Source: Acanthamoeba castellanii str. Neff
Taxonomy: Eukaryota; Discosea; Longamoebia; Acanthamoebidae
Reading direction: 5' to 3'
Length of the DNA: 64,000 bases
Assembly (NCBI RefSeq): GCF_000313135.1
Contig: NW_004457342.1
Coordinates: 50,729 to 114,728 of the forward strand
The position numbers were made by a program, and so were the translations under genes. Below the pieces are notes generated by a model that had not been told where the DNA came from, searched no databases, and was given only the letters and a program-made list of their open reading frames with translations. Positions 54,279 through 63,889 of this stretch are shown here, piece by piece. How positions within the stretch are numbered: the first letter of the stretch is position 1; every line of letters starts with the position of its first letter.

Positions 54279-54428
54279 ATGGCCATGTGGTCCATTGCCA
54301 TCAAGCTCCTCAGCCATAGCGCCCACACCAATGTTGCATGGATGCTGGCGCTGCTCATGCTGATGGCCATCCTTGTGGTGGTGTTGGCCAAGATTGTGTT
54401 CAATGCTGACATCTTTGGTGACCAGTGA
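54279..54428 (+). CDS. Small membrane protein, 5' truncated at transposon edge
   Basis: An open frame starts after TGA near 54200 without ATG (DLIHKGWTHQHIYTLASALI). It continues from Met 54279 through HTNVAWMLALLMLMAILVVV and LAKIVFNADIFGDQ to TGA 54426-54428. A strong single membrane helix. The missing 5' end abuts the Mutator-like element. Confidence 0.5.
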   Translation: MAMWSIAIKLLSHSAHTNVAWMLALLMLMAILVVVLAKIVFNADIFGDQ

Positions 54429-54465
54429 ACACTGCGTTTTTTCATGTGCACTTAAGCAAACCACC

Positions 54466-54756
54466 ATGTCCTCCCAGAATCAACACATCTACAAGGCAGT
54501 CAACACATGTGGTGCGCCCTTTGGCAAGGAGACCTATGGTACCATGGGTGCGCTGTTGGAGAGCATCCCCATCATGTCCCACACACCCTATGCACCCACA
54601 CCCAATGCTGGCAAGCTGGTGTCACCCTACGCCCCACTGCTGGCTCCCACCCCATCTCCTCCCAAAAAGAGCCATGATCTTGAGAAGTGGCTCCTGGTGA
54701 TTGGTGTGCTGCTCACCCTGGGCGCTGTGGGCTTCATCATTTACAGGCAGTGGTAA
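54466..54756 (+). CDS. Tail-anchored membrane protein, 96 aa
   Basis: ATG 54466 (MSSQNQHIYKAVNTCGAPFG), a Pro-rich middle (PYAPTPNAGKLVSPYAPLLA), and a C-terminal helix EKWLLVIGVLLTLGAVGFII with YRQW tail. Intact. The layout is typical of small virion membrane proteins. CpG-poor. Confidence 0.65.
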   Translation: MSSQNQHIYKAVNTCGAPFGKETYGTMGALLESIPIMSHTPYAPTPNAGKLVSPYAPLLAPTPSPPKKSHDLEKWLLVIGVLLTLGAVGFIIYRQW

Positions 54757-54792
54757 AAGAAGCCCTTTGTAATATATGTGTCTGCATGCAAC

Positions 54793-55173
54793 ATGGAAAT
54801 TGGTGTCATCCCCATCATCATGCACCACAACACCAATGATCACCTGATCACATGGCTGTCTAATCCACTCTGGCCTCACACCATGCTGAGTTGCTGTTCT
54901 TGCCCATTGGACGCATGCCACTGCTCATGCCATGTGAATTCTGGAAGCATGCACATCATGGCATGCTGCAGGACCTGTCCCAAGTGTGGTGTCAACATCC
55001 ACCTGGCCAAGTACAATGATCACATGAAATCATGTGACAATTATGATGATGATGACAATGATGAAGATGTGGAACACCGCTGCAAAAAGCTCTTTGGTCT
55101 GACCATGAAGCAACAGATGTGGCTGTTCATTGCACTCATCACAATAATGGTGGTGGTGGGACTCATGTGTTGA
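54793..55173 (+). CDS. Zinc-finger protein with C-terminal membrane helix, 126 aa
   Basis: ATG 54793. Cys/His-rich region (SCCSCPLDACHCSCHVN; CCRTCPKCGVNIHLAKYNDH, a C-x2-C…H-x4-H type knuckle), an Asp-rich linker encoded by a GATGAT run, then QMWLFIALITIMVVVGLMC. Intact. Possibly a membrane-anchored zinc protein of the virus-like set. Confidence 0.6.
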   Translation: MEIGVIPIIMHHNTNDHLITWLSNPLWPHTMLSCCSCPLDACHCSCHVNSGSMHIMACCRTCPKCGVNIHLAKYNDHMKSCDNYDDDDNDEDVEHRCKKLFGLTMKQQMWLFIALITIMVVVGLMC

Positions 55174-55382
55174 ATGAATACATCTTGTCAATAGCTCATG
55201 TGCAACACCCAAGATGGCATCACACAAGCATCACTGTCATCTGATGATGAATCCTCATCAAAGTCCTCATTGCAGTCACTTCATTCATTGTGCACTTTGC
55301 ACCACTGCTGCTTCCACTTTCGCCATTTCTTTTTTGAAATGTGTGTGTGTTTTGAGTAGGTGTTGTTGTCATCATGATCAGA
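55174..55382. other. Spacer with TGA-only open frame on the minus strand
   Basis: Reading the next minus-strand gene past its TGA gives a frame whose stops to about 55220 are all TGA, in a basic context. It could be a decayed Arg-rich tail. No independent gene is seen. Confidence 0.3.
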
Positions 55383-55589
55383 TCACTTGTCCTCAGATCC
55401 CATATCAGCAGATTGCTTGTGGCCAGTTTTGAGTTTTGGGATGGGTTTCATTGCACTGACCTGCCATACCTGGATGTGCTTGTTTGGATCCTGGCTTGCA
55501 CAATCCATCTTGCCCATTGCATTGCAAAGCAGGATATTGTTGCGCTTGGCCTTGAGGAGGCTTGGGAAGAGCAGCTTGTGTAGCTCCAT
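55383..55589 (-). CDS. Virus-like small basic protein, 68 aa
   Basis: ATG 55589 (MELHKLLFPSLLKAKRNNIL) to TGA 55385-55383, with IQVWQVSAMKPIPKLKTGHK. The stop may be a decayed CGA (see the spacer to the left). 43 bp downstream of the larger minus-strand gene. No family recognised. Confidence 0.45.
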   Translation of the reverse strand: MELHKLLFPSLLKAKRNNILLCNAMGKMDCASQDPNKHIQVWQVSAMKPIPKLKTGHKQSADMGSEDK

Positions 55590-55631
55590 GGGCGTTGGGA
55601 TGGAATTGCATGAGAGGTCAGCACAGTGGCA

Positions 55632-56945
55632 TCAGTAGCTGGGCATGATGATCTTGTTGTGCTTATAGCACTTGGTCTTGATGGTGTTGAATACAACAAA
55701 GAACCAGATGGTGTTGGAACAGTGCTTGGCCTCCTTGTTGGGGCACCACCAGCAGTCAGTCTTGGTGATGTAGTAGCCCCCAGTGGCCTTGTACTCAACT
55801 GATGTCACACTCTTGCAGTCCATGTAGTGGTGTTTGGCGCACAGGGTCTCCATTAGCAGCCAGATGATGCAATTGCAATTGATTGTGAGAGGTTGTTGGC
55901 TGACCTTGTAGTTGGGATTGTGTGGTCTGACTCGCTCCCTCTTGCTGATTCCCTTTGTGATATGGCGCTCTTTGTGGATGTGCTGGCGCCTCAGCTCATC
56001 TTGAGAGAGGCCATCAATGAGATCCAATTCCTTGATCTTCTTGACCCAATCCAGCATCTTGGGTGGTTCCATGAGCACACCATTGGGCTGATGTAGAGTG
56101 CAGCAGTCAAACTGGGCATTGAGGTTGTGCTGCAGCATGTTGAGCTCCTGTGGTTGTGGGGCGCCTGATCCATTGATGATAGGCATGACCAATGTGCGTC
56201 TTGCTGACCTCAAGACATGTCATGCAGGGCAGGAGCTGATTGGGAGTGACACATTTGCACTTTGGATGCACATCAGTGGTACAACACAGCACCATCTCCT
56301 TGGGTTTGGTCTTGCCCTTGCTGCCACATGCATGGCACTTCTTGGCCTTGGCTGATGCAAACATGTGCAAGCTGTTGGGCTTGTAGACTGACTCATTGAG
56401 CACACTCACCCATTGATTGTAGGCTGGCCACTTGCCAAAGGCCTTGTGGAGGTGGTGGATGATGGTGCAGCAGATGGTGCATGCCACCTGCACATTGACC
56501 TTGACGCCTGGCCAGAAACCATGGAGGCTGAACTTGTACATTGGTGAACTGGGCTTGTTGAATGACATGGGTGACTGATAGATGATGAGCTGCAGTTTGT
56601 AGTCATCCAGCTGTGTGTAGAGCTTGTGCATGAGCTTCTGGATGATGGCGACGATGGTGTTGATATTGTCCTGTGACATCATGCATGGTGGAAATTGAGA
56701 TTGAAGAAGAACAGAAAGTAGTTGGTGCGCTGCTTGATGAAGTAGGATGGTATGCTGTGGTGGGTGTTGGCGAGGTAGAGCCACTTGAACTTGTTGAGTT
56801 GATTGTCAGGCATGTAGAGCATGAACCTGCTGAAGCTGAGGTGGCTCTCAATTTCGTGGTTGTACTTGAGCTGGTTGTTGTTGTGCTTGTAGTGATAGAA
56901 GGTCTTGGCATTGTGTGGCTTGCGGCTGGTGGTGTGTTCATTCAC
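55632..56945 (-). pseudogene. Virus-like protein with central zinc-binding motif, two frameshifts
   Basis: ATG 56945 (MNEHTTSRKPHNAKTFYHYK) runs to about 56690. One shift leads to MMSQDNINTIVAIIQKLMHK and a Cys-rich module CHACGSKG…CCTTDVHPKCKC…CMTC (56330-56210). A second shift near 56190 leads to QELNMLQHNLNAQFDCCTLH, IINCNCIIW-type sequence, CWWCPNKEAKHCSN and a stop at 55632. Total about 437 codons. The Cys spacing suggests a treble-clef or ribbon zinc site. Function unknown; transcription-factor-like roles are possible but unsupported. Confidence 0.5.
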
Positions 56946-57060
56946 ACATGCTGTCTATGTGCTCATGAGTGCCATCCCCATGATAGCAAGAGCGCCTCCC
57001 AGGGCCACTCATGGGATGTTGCAACAGTGTTGGTCATGGTGGTATGTGTGAAAAAGTTTG

Positions 57061-57537
57061 CTACAGTGGCACACATATGGTTTCTCTGTATGCAATGCTG
57101 CCAGTGATGTTGGCCATGAATTGTTCAAGCACGGCCTCCATGACTGGTGTGTTCTTGGGGTCATTGTAGACATGCTTGGAGAGCTTGCTGGTGATGTATG
57201 TGTCAATGGCCTCCTTGTGTGCATTGCAAGGTCGTTGGGCTGTGATGAAGTGCAGTTGCAGTTTGCGTCAGGCAAGCAACAGGGCTGTTATCTGGAATGG
57301 GTTGTTGGCGCACATCATGTATTGGTGCTTGGAAAGTGTGGTGTGGCTGCTGTGTGTCATTGCAAGGTAAAGGTTGTATTGCCACTTGGTGTCTCATGTG
57401 GTGCTGTTGAGCAGCAAATCTGCAAACATCCAGTGGATGCTGATGCTGATGAACTCACCCATGTCACTCCATTGCTTCACCCAGGTGTGGCAAAACATGG
57501 ATATGGCCATGGTGGTGTGATCCTCTTCAGTGGCCAT
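57061..57537 (-). pseudogene. Virus-like gene with two in-frame TGA
   Basis: ATG 57537 (MATEEDHTTMAISMFCHTWV) to TAG 57063-57061 in one frame. It includes GEFISISIHWMFADLLLNST, then TGA 57394-57396, DTKWQYNLYLAMTHSS and SKHQYMMCANNPFQITALLL, TGA 57268-57270, then LQLHFITAQRPCNAHKEAID, TYITSKLSKHVYNDPKNTPV and EAVLEQFMANITGSIAY. Both TGA follow the pattern of a lost Arg (TT*DT, LA*RK). Composition is clearly protein-like, unlike the antisense plus-strand frame. Confidence 0.6.
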
Positions 57538-57663
57538 GGTGTGTGTGTTATGTGTTGGTTGGATGGCTGATCCCAAGCAATACCAACATTTGTGTGTGCC
57601 CAGTGGTTGTCATGGGTGACCATTGGTGTGTCCAAAATAAAATTTGTCACTGTGTGCATCAAC

Positions 57664-57999
57664 ATGGATACTGTGAGATTTACAATCAGCTGGATAGTGG
57701 ACAACACCATCCAAGAGCCACTGCACACACTCTACATGGGTGGCCCATTGCTGGGAGGGTACAGATTCTGGGAATTGCTGCCTGACAAGGAGATCTGCGC
57801 CATGATGATGGGTGTTGAGGCGTCCTTCTGGTGCAGATTGGAGGCATCAATCGCCATGTGCAACCAGCAGATCAAGTGCAAGGTGGACACATTCATCATT
57901 GGCATCATCAGATCTGTCATTGGGGCCCTGCTTGTGCTGACTGTGGCAAAGCATGGCATGCAGGTGTGTACTGGTGCATCTGATTGTGAACACCATTGA
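57664..57999 (+). CDS. Membrane-associated virus-like protein, about 111 aa
   Basis: ATG 57664 (MDTVRFTISWIVDNTIQEPL), then LGGYRFWELLPDKEICAMMM, CRLEASIAMCNQQIKCKVDT and a hydrophobic helix FIIGIIRSVIGALLVLTV. The annotated end is a TGA at 57999. A one-base shift near 57950 would instead give LVHLIVNTIEKRRYAHRPIH, a more typical cytosolic tail, so a small indel is possible. Confidence 0.5.
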   Translation: MDTVRFTISWIVDNTIQEPLHTLYMGGPLLGGYRFWELLPDKEICAMMMGVEASFWCRLEASIAMCNQQIKCKVDTFIIGIIRSVIGALLVLTVAKHGMQVCTGASDCEHH

Positions 58000-58035
58000 G
58001 AAGAGGAGGTACGCCCACCGCCCCATCCATGATGA

Positions 58036-58455
58036 CTAATGACCATGATTTGAGAAACAGAACATGGTGGTGTAGCCAACGCCAGCACTTGGATCATATG
58101 GCTGGATGGTGAACTTGTAGTCACCCTTGAAGAGCCAGTATGGCATGTTGATCTGATGCATGCTGGTGACAATCTGGTTGTACAGGCTCGAGTAGTGGCC
58201 TGGGATGGGACCAACAAGATTGTACTTGAACCCAGATCTGGTCACCATGGCGTTTCTGTTAATGCTGACAGGTGCATTCCACTTGATCATCCAGTTGCAC
58301 CCACTCACCAGTGACTGGGCATCAGCCACCTGGCCCATGTTGGGGTTGAATGTGCTTGCGGTGTTGGCCTCCAGGATGGAGACATGGGGCAGCTGCAGCA
58401 ACTTGTTCTGGGTCTTGTAGAAGTTGCAGTGATGGGGACATTTGTTGGATTCCAT
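58036..58455 (-). CDS. Virus-like orphan protein, 139 aa
   Basis: ATG 58455 (MESNKCPHHCNFYKTQNKLL) to a stop at 58036. Beta-rich composition with SGCNWMIKWNAPVSINRNAM, VGPIPGHYSSLYNQIVTSMH and YDPSAGVGYTTMFCFS. Intact, intronless, CpG-poor. Divergent from the next gene by 14 bp. Not recognised. Confidence 0.55.
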   Translation of the reverse strand: MESNKCPHHCNFYKTQNKLLQLPHVSILEANTASTFNPNMGQVADAQSLVSGCNWMIKWNAPVSINRNAMVTRSGFKYNLVGPIPGHYSSLYNQIVTSMHQINMPYWLFKGDYKFTIQPYDPSAGVGYTTMFCFSNHGH

Positions 58456-58469
58456 TATGGGTGTACATC

Positions 58470-58871
58470 ATGGCCCATGAGAAAAAATGTGTCTGCCCAT
58501 CACAAAATCTGAACACAACAGCACCAATGGAAACACCATTCTCTCATTTTCACGTCCATCAGACCATGAAGCCCACTCACCTGGCTGGGATCCACATCAT
58601 CACATGTGTGGACAAGGACAGCGTTGCACAAGTTTGTGGATACAAACTGCATCACAAATTCAAGGATGCGCAGATGGTGTCATTGATGTATTGGATTGCC
58701 AGTGAGTGCTCAGTCATCATTGGCCCCCACACCAGCTGCAGGTTTGCCTGCCATGCCCTCAGCAAACAACTCATTGCCCTCACCCACAATGGCCAGCTGC
58801 CTTGTCACATGAATCACAAAACCACCCTCACAGCGACCTCAATTGAACACACTCTCTCACAATGTCCATGA
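58470..58871 (+). CDS. Virus-like orphan protein, 133 aa
   Basis: ATG 58470 (MAHEKKCVCPSQNLNTTAPM), HLAGIHIITCVDKDSVAQVC, LMYWIASECSVIIGPHTSCR, stop TGA 58869-58871, which overlaps the ATG of the next gene by 10 bp. Intact; function unknown. Confidence 0.5.
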   Translation: MAHEKKCVCPSQNLNTTAPMETPFSHFHVHQTMKPTHLAGIHIITCVDKDSVAQVCGYKLHHKFKDAQMVSLMYWIASECSVIIGPHTSCRFACHALSKQLIALTHNGQLPCHMNHKTTLTATSIEHTLSQCP

Positions 58872-59134
58872 GCCAACAAGGTTGTCATCATTGGAGGAAT
58901 TGGGACATTTGCATCATTCATCCCATTGGCCAATTGGATCATGATCCTGAAATGGAGTCCATTGTGGATGAAAGTCAGATCCCAACCAAACTGCCCAAGT
59001 GGGACTTGCTCTACACACCTGGTGTGACCAACTGATGGCGCCATTGTGATGATGGCAGCATCATGCACATCAAAATTGTCAAGGCAGCACATCGCCATGA
59101 GCTCTTCCTGCTGTCCCCCTCACATCCAAACTAA
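58862..59134 (+). pseudogene. Virus-like gene with one in-frame TGA
   Basis: ATG 58862 to TAA 59132-59134 in one frame: CHHWRNWDICIIHPIGQLDH, MESIVDESQIPTKLPKWDLL, YTPGVTN, TGA 59033-59035, then WRHCDDGSIMHIKIVKAAHR and LLSPSHPN. The TGA sits where Arg is plausible. The compact overlap with both neighbours is typical of viral gene spacing. Confidence 0.55.
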
Positions 59135-59465
59135 CACCCACATCACATGTCCAGATCCATCATTTGAGCACACACCAAAGACCAAACCCAAACCAACAAA
59201 CCACAAGTTTGTGCAGTTTCAGCAACCACTCCTGGGCACAAATGTGACCAATGAAGAGCTCTTGGAGTGTGCCATCACCAAGATCAAAACTGCAGAACTG
59301 CAACAAGCCATCTGTCTCAACAACATCAAGAAACAGCCAATAGGGTCAGATGACAACTACAACAGCTTCCTCAAGAGTGACTACAACAATGATGATTTCA
59401 GTGATGAAAGCAATGATTACAATCTCATCTTCAAGTGCAACAATGACAACAACTTTGATGAATAA
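59097..59465 (+). CDS. Acidic Asn/Asp-rich tail protein, 122 aa
   Basis: ATG 59097 overlaps the previous gene. The chain has FEHTPKTKPKPTNHKFVQFQ, LGTNVTNEELLECAITKIKT, then a strongly acidic Asn-rich tail (DYNNDDFSDESNDYN). It ends GATGAATAA, overlapping the next ATG. Intact; likely disordered C-terminus. Confidence 0.5.
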   Translation: MSSSCCPPHIQTNTHITCPDPSFEHTPKTKPKPTNHKFVQFQQPLLGTNVTNEELLECAITKIKTAELQQAICLNNIKKQPIGSDDNYNSFLKSDYNNDDFSDESNDYNLIFKCNNDNNFDE

Positions 59466-59691
59466 AAATTTGTATTATCTCAGGATCCTGCCACACAACA
59501 TGAATCAGGTGATCTACAGAGGTGAAAGCCACACACTCAATCATCACAAGAGGAAGATCCACAATCTGGTGCTCAAGCACACCAGAGTGTGGGCTGAACC
59601 ATGCTGCAAATCCTTCACCTGGATCCTCCACCTGAAGATCCTGTTTGCCTATCCAATGACCAAGCTCTGCTGGGGCGATGGCCAACTTTGA
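59458..59691 (+). CDS. Small basic virus-like protein, 77 aa
   Basis: ATG 59458 lies within the previous stop region. MNKNLYYLRILPHNMNQVIY, KRKIHNLVLKHTRVWAEPCC. Its end overlaps the next ATG (59678). Intact; family unknown. Confidence 0.5.
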   Translation: MNKNLYYLRILPHNMNQVIYRGESHTLNHHKRKIHNLVLKHTRVWAEPCCKSFTWILHLKILFAYPMTKLCWGDGQL

Positions 59692-60034
59692 CACCTTTGT
59701 CCAATACTTTACCAACACCACAGTGACAATCCTGCAGGATGGCATCATCATCAACTGGAAAACAGGCCACATCAGTGTGCACTGGAAGTTCTCAACATAC
59801 TTGAGCAAGACCAGTGTGCACCAGGTGGTCAACAACGCCTACCTGGGGATCATGTGTGATGGCAAGTTTGTCCAGTGGATGGAGTTTCTCAATGGTCGTG
59901 TCAAGATGATGCAAGCTGCCAGGGTGCTCTCCTACAGCAATGGCCCCAATGGCATCATGAAGCCCTGGCCAGCTTTCATTCCTGGCAAGGAATCGTGCCA
60001 CGCCATTGTCACAGTGTTGTGTCCATTGCAGTGA
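59678..60034 (+). CDS. Virus-like orphan protein, 118 aa
   Basis: ATG 59678 (MANFDTFVQYFTNTTVTILQ), then NNAYLGIMCDGKFVQWMEFL, ending IVTVLCPLQ, TGA. Intact beta-rich protein. It is the last of four plus-strand genes overlapping head to tail, and is convergent with the next gene. Confidence 0.55.
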   Translation: MANFDTFVQYFTNTTVTILQDGIIINWKTGHISVHWKFSTYLSKTSVHQVVNNAYLGIMCDGKFVQWMEFLNGRVKMMQAARVLSYSNGPNGIMKPWPAFIPGKESCHAIVTVLCPLQ

Positions 60035-60040
60035 TCTTTG

Positions 60041-60650
60041 TTACTCAAACAAAAAGCCCACATATTTGAGCATGTACAGATTCATCTTGATCACCATGGG
60101 TTCTGCTGAATTGTTGGTGTGTCCAGTTCTGATGTGCAGGATGAAGTTGCCACCACTGGACCCAATCATGGTCACATGATCTGCTTTGCACATGAAGGGT
60201 CTGAATTCACACAGCCCAACCTTGAGGTTGACCTTGGCCTTCAAGTCACCAAACTTGTGGTGGGTGTTGTGGTACATGTCAGTGTGATCCCATTTGGTGA
60301 TGCACTCACCATCCTCACTGAGCATGTGTGCCTCTTGTATTGCCCAGATCAATGAAGGAGCAGGACAGTGCAAACCCAACACATCCCACCACACCCAGCA
60401 GTTCAAAGGAGAAACTGTTGGATCCAACCTCAATTGAGGATCCAATCAGCACTCTCTGGATGTGCAGCAGGATGATGTTGTCAACAGCCCACTCAGACTC
60501 AATTGTGCTGCACACCAGCATGCATGTGAACTCCACCTTGACTGACTCAACGGCAGGCTCATCAGTGAAGGTGAGACAGATTGAGTAGTGCTCAGGGTCG
60601 CCCTTCAGGATGCCCAAAACACTGTGTCTGGAAAAAGGTGCCAGTGGCAC
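60041..60650 (-). pseudogene. Virus-like protein, frameshifted and lacking a start
   Basis: The frame opens after a TAA with GTG, no ATG (LGILKGDPEHYSICLTFTDE). It continues VKVEFTCMLVCSTIESEWAV, shifts by one base near 60350, and goes on EAHMLSEDGECITKWDHTDM, LKVGLCEFRPFMCKADHVTM, MIGSSGGNFILHIRTGHTNN, stop 60041. About 200 codons. The missing start places an edge of the virus-like block near 60650. Confidence 0.5.
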
Positions 60651-60890
60651 CTTTTGTTAAGTAAAATCTGTACAAGTGATATATGTGTATGTGCAGCGAA
60701 AGCAGTACTTTTGTGAACATGGTGTGTGAGTGGTTTTGGCAAATTATGTACAGAGAGTGGCAAAACAGGGAAAAATGGTGTAGGTCATGGTAAAAGCAGA
60801 TGGGGCCAATGAAGAATTTCAAGGCATAAGTGTAAAAAAGGGCAAATGTATTTTGTTGGAATGAGGAACAGAACAGAGTGGAGGGAAACA
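60651..60890. other. Boundary spacer and 3' flank
   Basis: No gene. AT-rich 3' flank of the minus-strand gene to the right. Confidence 0.35.
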
Positions 60891-63755
60891 TTAGCCAATG
60901 GACTTCTGCACTTTCCATGGACCAGAAGAGGAGGAGGAGCTGGTCTTGGGTGTGAGAGGGGCAAGGGCAGGATGTGAAGTTAGGCCTTGTAGGAAGGAAG
61001 TGATGGCTGTGAGATCTGACTCCTCCAGGAATTTAGAGTGGAAGGTGAGGAGCCAGTTGCCAAGAGAGGAGATGTTGCCCTCTGCTATGGGGGTAGAGGA
61101 GAGGCAGACAAAGCTGGAGTAAAGGGCAGCACAGAAGGAGAGGTAGTAGGTGGGATTTGCCTCATAGAGAATGTGGTAGGGGGTGGTGGGCGATGTGATG
61201 GGGTGGGGAGAAGGATTGGGAAGCTCTAAGCTCTGGATGAGGAAGCTGTAGAGGCCAATGTGAAGCGGGGTGCGGTCCAATGATTGAGCAGTGAGGAAAG
61301 CAGGAGCAGAGCGGACAACCTCACACGTTGGGTGTGGGATGGGGATGTGGTGCAGATAGCAGAAGGGTTCAGGGATGGTGTCGCTGGCCAGAGGATGCCA
61401 GATGGCAGACATGTTAACCCTCTTGTGGCTGAAGATGAGAACATCAAAGCCACTGATGAGAGGTTCAGAGGTGGGCATGGAGCTGGAGTAAGTTGGGGAG
61501 CTGTAGTAGAAGTGGAGTAGGTGGAAGACCTGGAGGGTGGAGTGTGACTTGAGTGAGGTGATGGCGTTGGCGATGTTGGAGGGAGATGAGGAGATGTAGA
61601 ATCCAATGCTGTAAGACTTCAATAGGTGAGTTGCTGCATTGTTGATGTTGAGAGGAATGTCTGCACTGTGGATGGTAAAGTTGTGCATGTAGATCAACAC
61701 CTGTGGAAGAAAAAAACTGGTGGACAACAGGAATAAGTGAAAAACCAATGTGCATTGGGAAAAGTGTCGACAAATAAAAAACCAATGCGCATCAGGAAAG
61801 CAATGCAGGCCAATAAACGCACTGGCCATTCATGGAATTGTGTTGGTTGGCCAAGAAGCTTGGTGAGCGGCTCAGTGAATTGGGGGAGATACTTTTTGTG
61901 GAGAGCAAGCTCTGCCTTGTGCTTGATGGTAGATGGCGACTTTTCCTCTTCAGCCTTACCCTTGCCACATTTCTTGGTAGCTGTAAAGAACAAGCATGTG
62001 GTGAGCTTGGAACTTTACCAGCAAAATGAAAAGTACTGGTTGGGGTGGTCAGAGTGGTGCCAGAAGCTTCAGCAGCAGTGGGTACTGCAGGCTGAAGTCA
62101 GATAATAGTGGTGTAAGTGAAAGTAATGGGGTGTGAATTGGAACAGGAAGGAGTTGATTTGTACCATTTTCCCCTTGGCCAATGCAGAAAGACGCCAGCG
62201 CTGTTCACTTGTGGACATTGAGGCAAGGGATGCCTCCTCTGCTCAAGAAGCTGCAGTGGCACATGCAATCTCCCCTCATAACTGGCGAGGTGTGGTCTCC
62301 TCTGCCTCATCACTGAGAAGTTTCAACTGGAACAGGTGCTTGCGGAACGTGTTGACAACTTCAGAGGTGATGCTGTGGGGCTGCTCAATCTCAATGTTTT
62401 TACCACGCGGCGCAATGTATTCCACAACACAGATCCAGTCCCAGATGTGGTGAAGCTCCTCAGGATCTTCACAGCAGCAGTCAGCCTCCATGGCTGCATG
62501 AACGGCCTGATGAAAGGCCTCCATCTGCCTTTTGATCATGCTCCAGTGGTTGGTGATTAGCGACCAGAAGTTCTCTGGCAAGAGGGAAGTAGTTAGACTT
62601 GTGGGGAGAAGAACAAAAGAACTAAAGAGAAAGGACATACTCTTGGAAGGGGCTTGGTGTTGATAGCACTTATAATGATGAAGCACAGTGATCATGTCGT
62701 TGGCACTCAATTCCCTGAAGGCACCAGAGTTGAGGTTGTCAAGGGAGATGAACACCTGACCCTCTGGAACGAGGCAATTGAGTTCCTTGATAAGACTGGA
62801 AAAGGGGAACAGTTAGCGAGGACTCAAAACAAAGGTGAAGAGTTAGAGTAGAAATAACATACTCCACCACTCCTGGAGCATGGAACAGGGCCCTTAAGGT
62901 AGTTGAGTACTTCTGCAGAGTGGTGGGCTTTGGTGCAGCATGACCCTCAAGTGTTTTCTGTGAGGTGTGGGGTGATGAGTAATGGTTTGAAATACAAAGG
63001 TGGTGGACATACCAGGTGCTCAGCGAGAGCATTGTAGTCAGTAACAGTTTTTTTGCCACATGTGATCTGGAAGAGTGGGTTTTGGCCAAGGGTGTAGTAG
63101 TTCAGGGCCTTCTTGAAAGCATTCAGGATGACTGAGCCCACTGAGTTGATGTAGTTCTCAAAGCTGGAGATGCAGTTGAGGATGATCCAGCTGAGTTCCA
63201 TCCCTGCAGCTGCTGGCACAACTTCATAGACATTCTCCCACTGCCAGTGCTCAATGAGGTTCCAGACCACAACTCTGTGGTTACAATCAATGGCCTCTGG
63301 AAGGTTAAAAGTTAGTACCCAAAAAAACCAATGTGCATTGGGAATTGTGAATAGCCTAAAAACTGTATGGCCATGAGTGCAGCTAAAATGAAGTGGTGTG
63401 GGAAGTAATACCAAACTCATCAACATTGTTTCAGTCAAGGCGCTCATCTTCATTGAGAAATCTAACAATGAAGGGCTTGGTTGTGAGACACCCTCCATCC
63501 ACAACAGACTGCAGCAAGTGACGAATTCCTGGAACTGTCACTGGGCGATGCTGTTCTGATGGCAGTGCAGGTGGTTAGCAAGTGAAAGCATCTACACATT
63601 GCCAGAACGAAAAGAGGAGTTGTACCAAAGATGGTGCAGTTCTGCACGTCAAGGTGGTGTGATGTGGGTTGAACCCAGGTATGGTGCAAAGTTGAAGGGT
63701 TGATGCAATTGAGCTGCTCCTTCTGCTGGTGAATTGCTTGGTCATTGCAGGTCAC
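60891..63755 (-). CDS. Unidentified multi-exon gene, CpG-poor, with in-frame TGA
   Basis: Minus-strand exons, right to left: NDQAIHQQKEQLNCINPSTL (63730); RHLLQSVVDGGCLTTKPFIV (63500) with TGA at 63431; AIDCNHRVVVWNLIEHWQWE then NYINSVGSVILNAFKKALNY (63290-63020); KTLEGHAAPKPTTLQKYSTT; NLNSGAFRELSANDMITVLH; FWSLITNHWSMIKRQMEAFH then GKNIEIEQPHSITSEVVNTF (62570-62300) with TGA at 62276; HKAELALHKKYLPQFTEPLT (61900); and a last exon from about 61700 (IYMHNFTIHSADIPLNINNA … GPWKVQKSIG). Introns are 60-120 bp. No family recognised; it could be host or transposon-derived. The gene may start beyond 63755. Confidence 0.5.
61745..61796. repeat. Palindromic repeat pair in an intron
   Basis: CCAATGTGCATTGGGAAAAG then, 36 bp on, CCAATGCGCATCAGG. 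The first is the TG form, the second keeps the central CG. It lies in an intron of the minus-strand gene. Confidence 0.8.
63327..63343. repeat. Palindromic repeat, single intronic copy
   Basis: CCAATGTGCATTGGG with the same flanks (run of A before) as the copies at 61745 and 63899. Confidence 0.8.
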
Positions 63756-63889
63756 CTGAAGGCTGGCGCTGATGATGTTGGGGTTGGACTGAAGTGATTG
63801 GAAATTCAGGAGTGTATGAATTTTCGTTTCTGAATAGTAAGGTTGAGGTCAGCAACACAAACTGTTAGAGAACATGGTTCTCACAGGTC

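Noticed and set aside
54466..55173. Assignment of small membrane proteins to named virion proteins
   Set aside because: Only topology is visible; no sequence signature supports a name.
57058..57570. 170-codon plus-strand ORF
   Set aside because: Val/Gly/Cys/His-rich shadow of the minus-strand gene with two TGA; composition is not protein-like.
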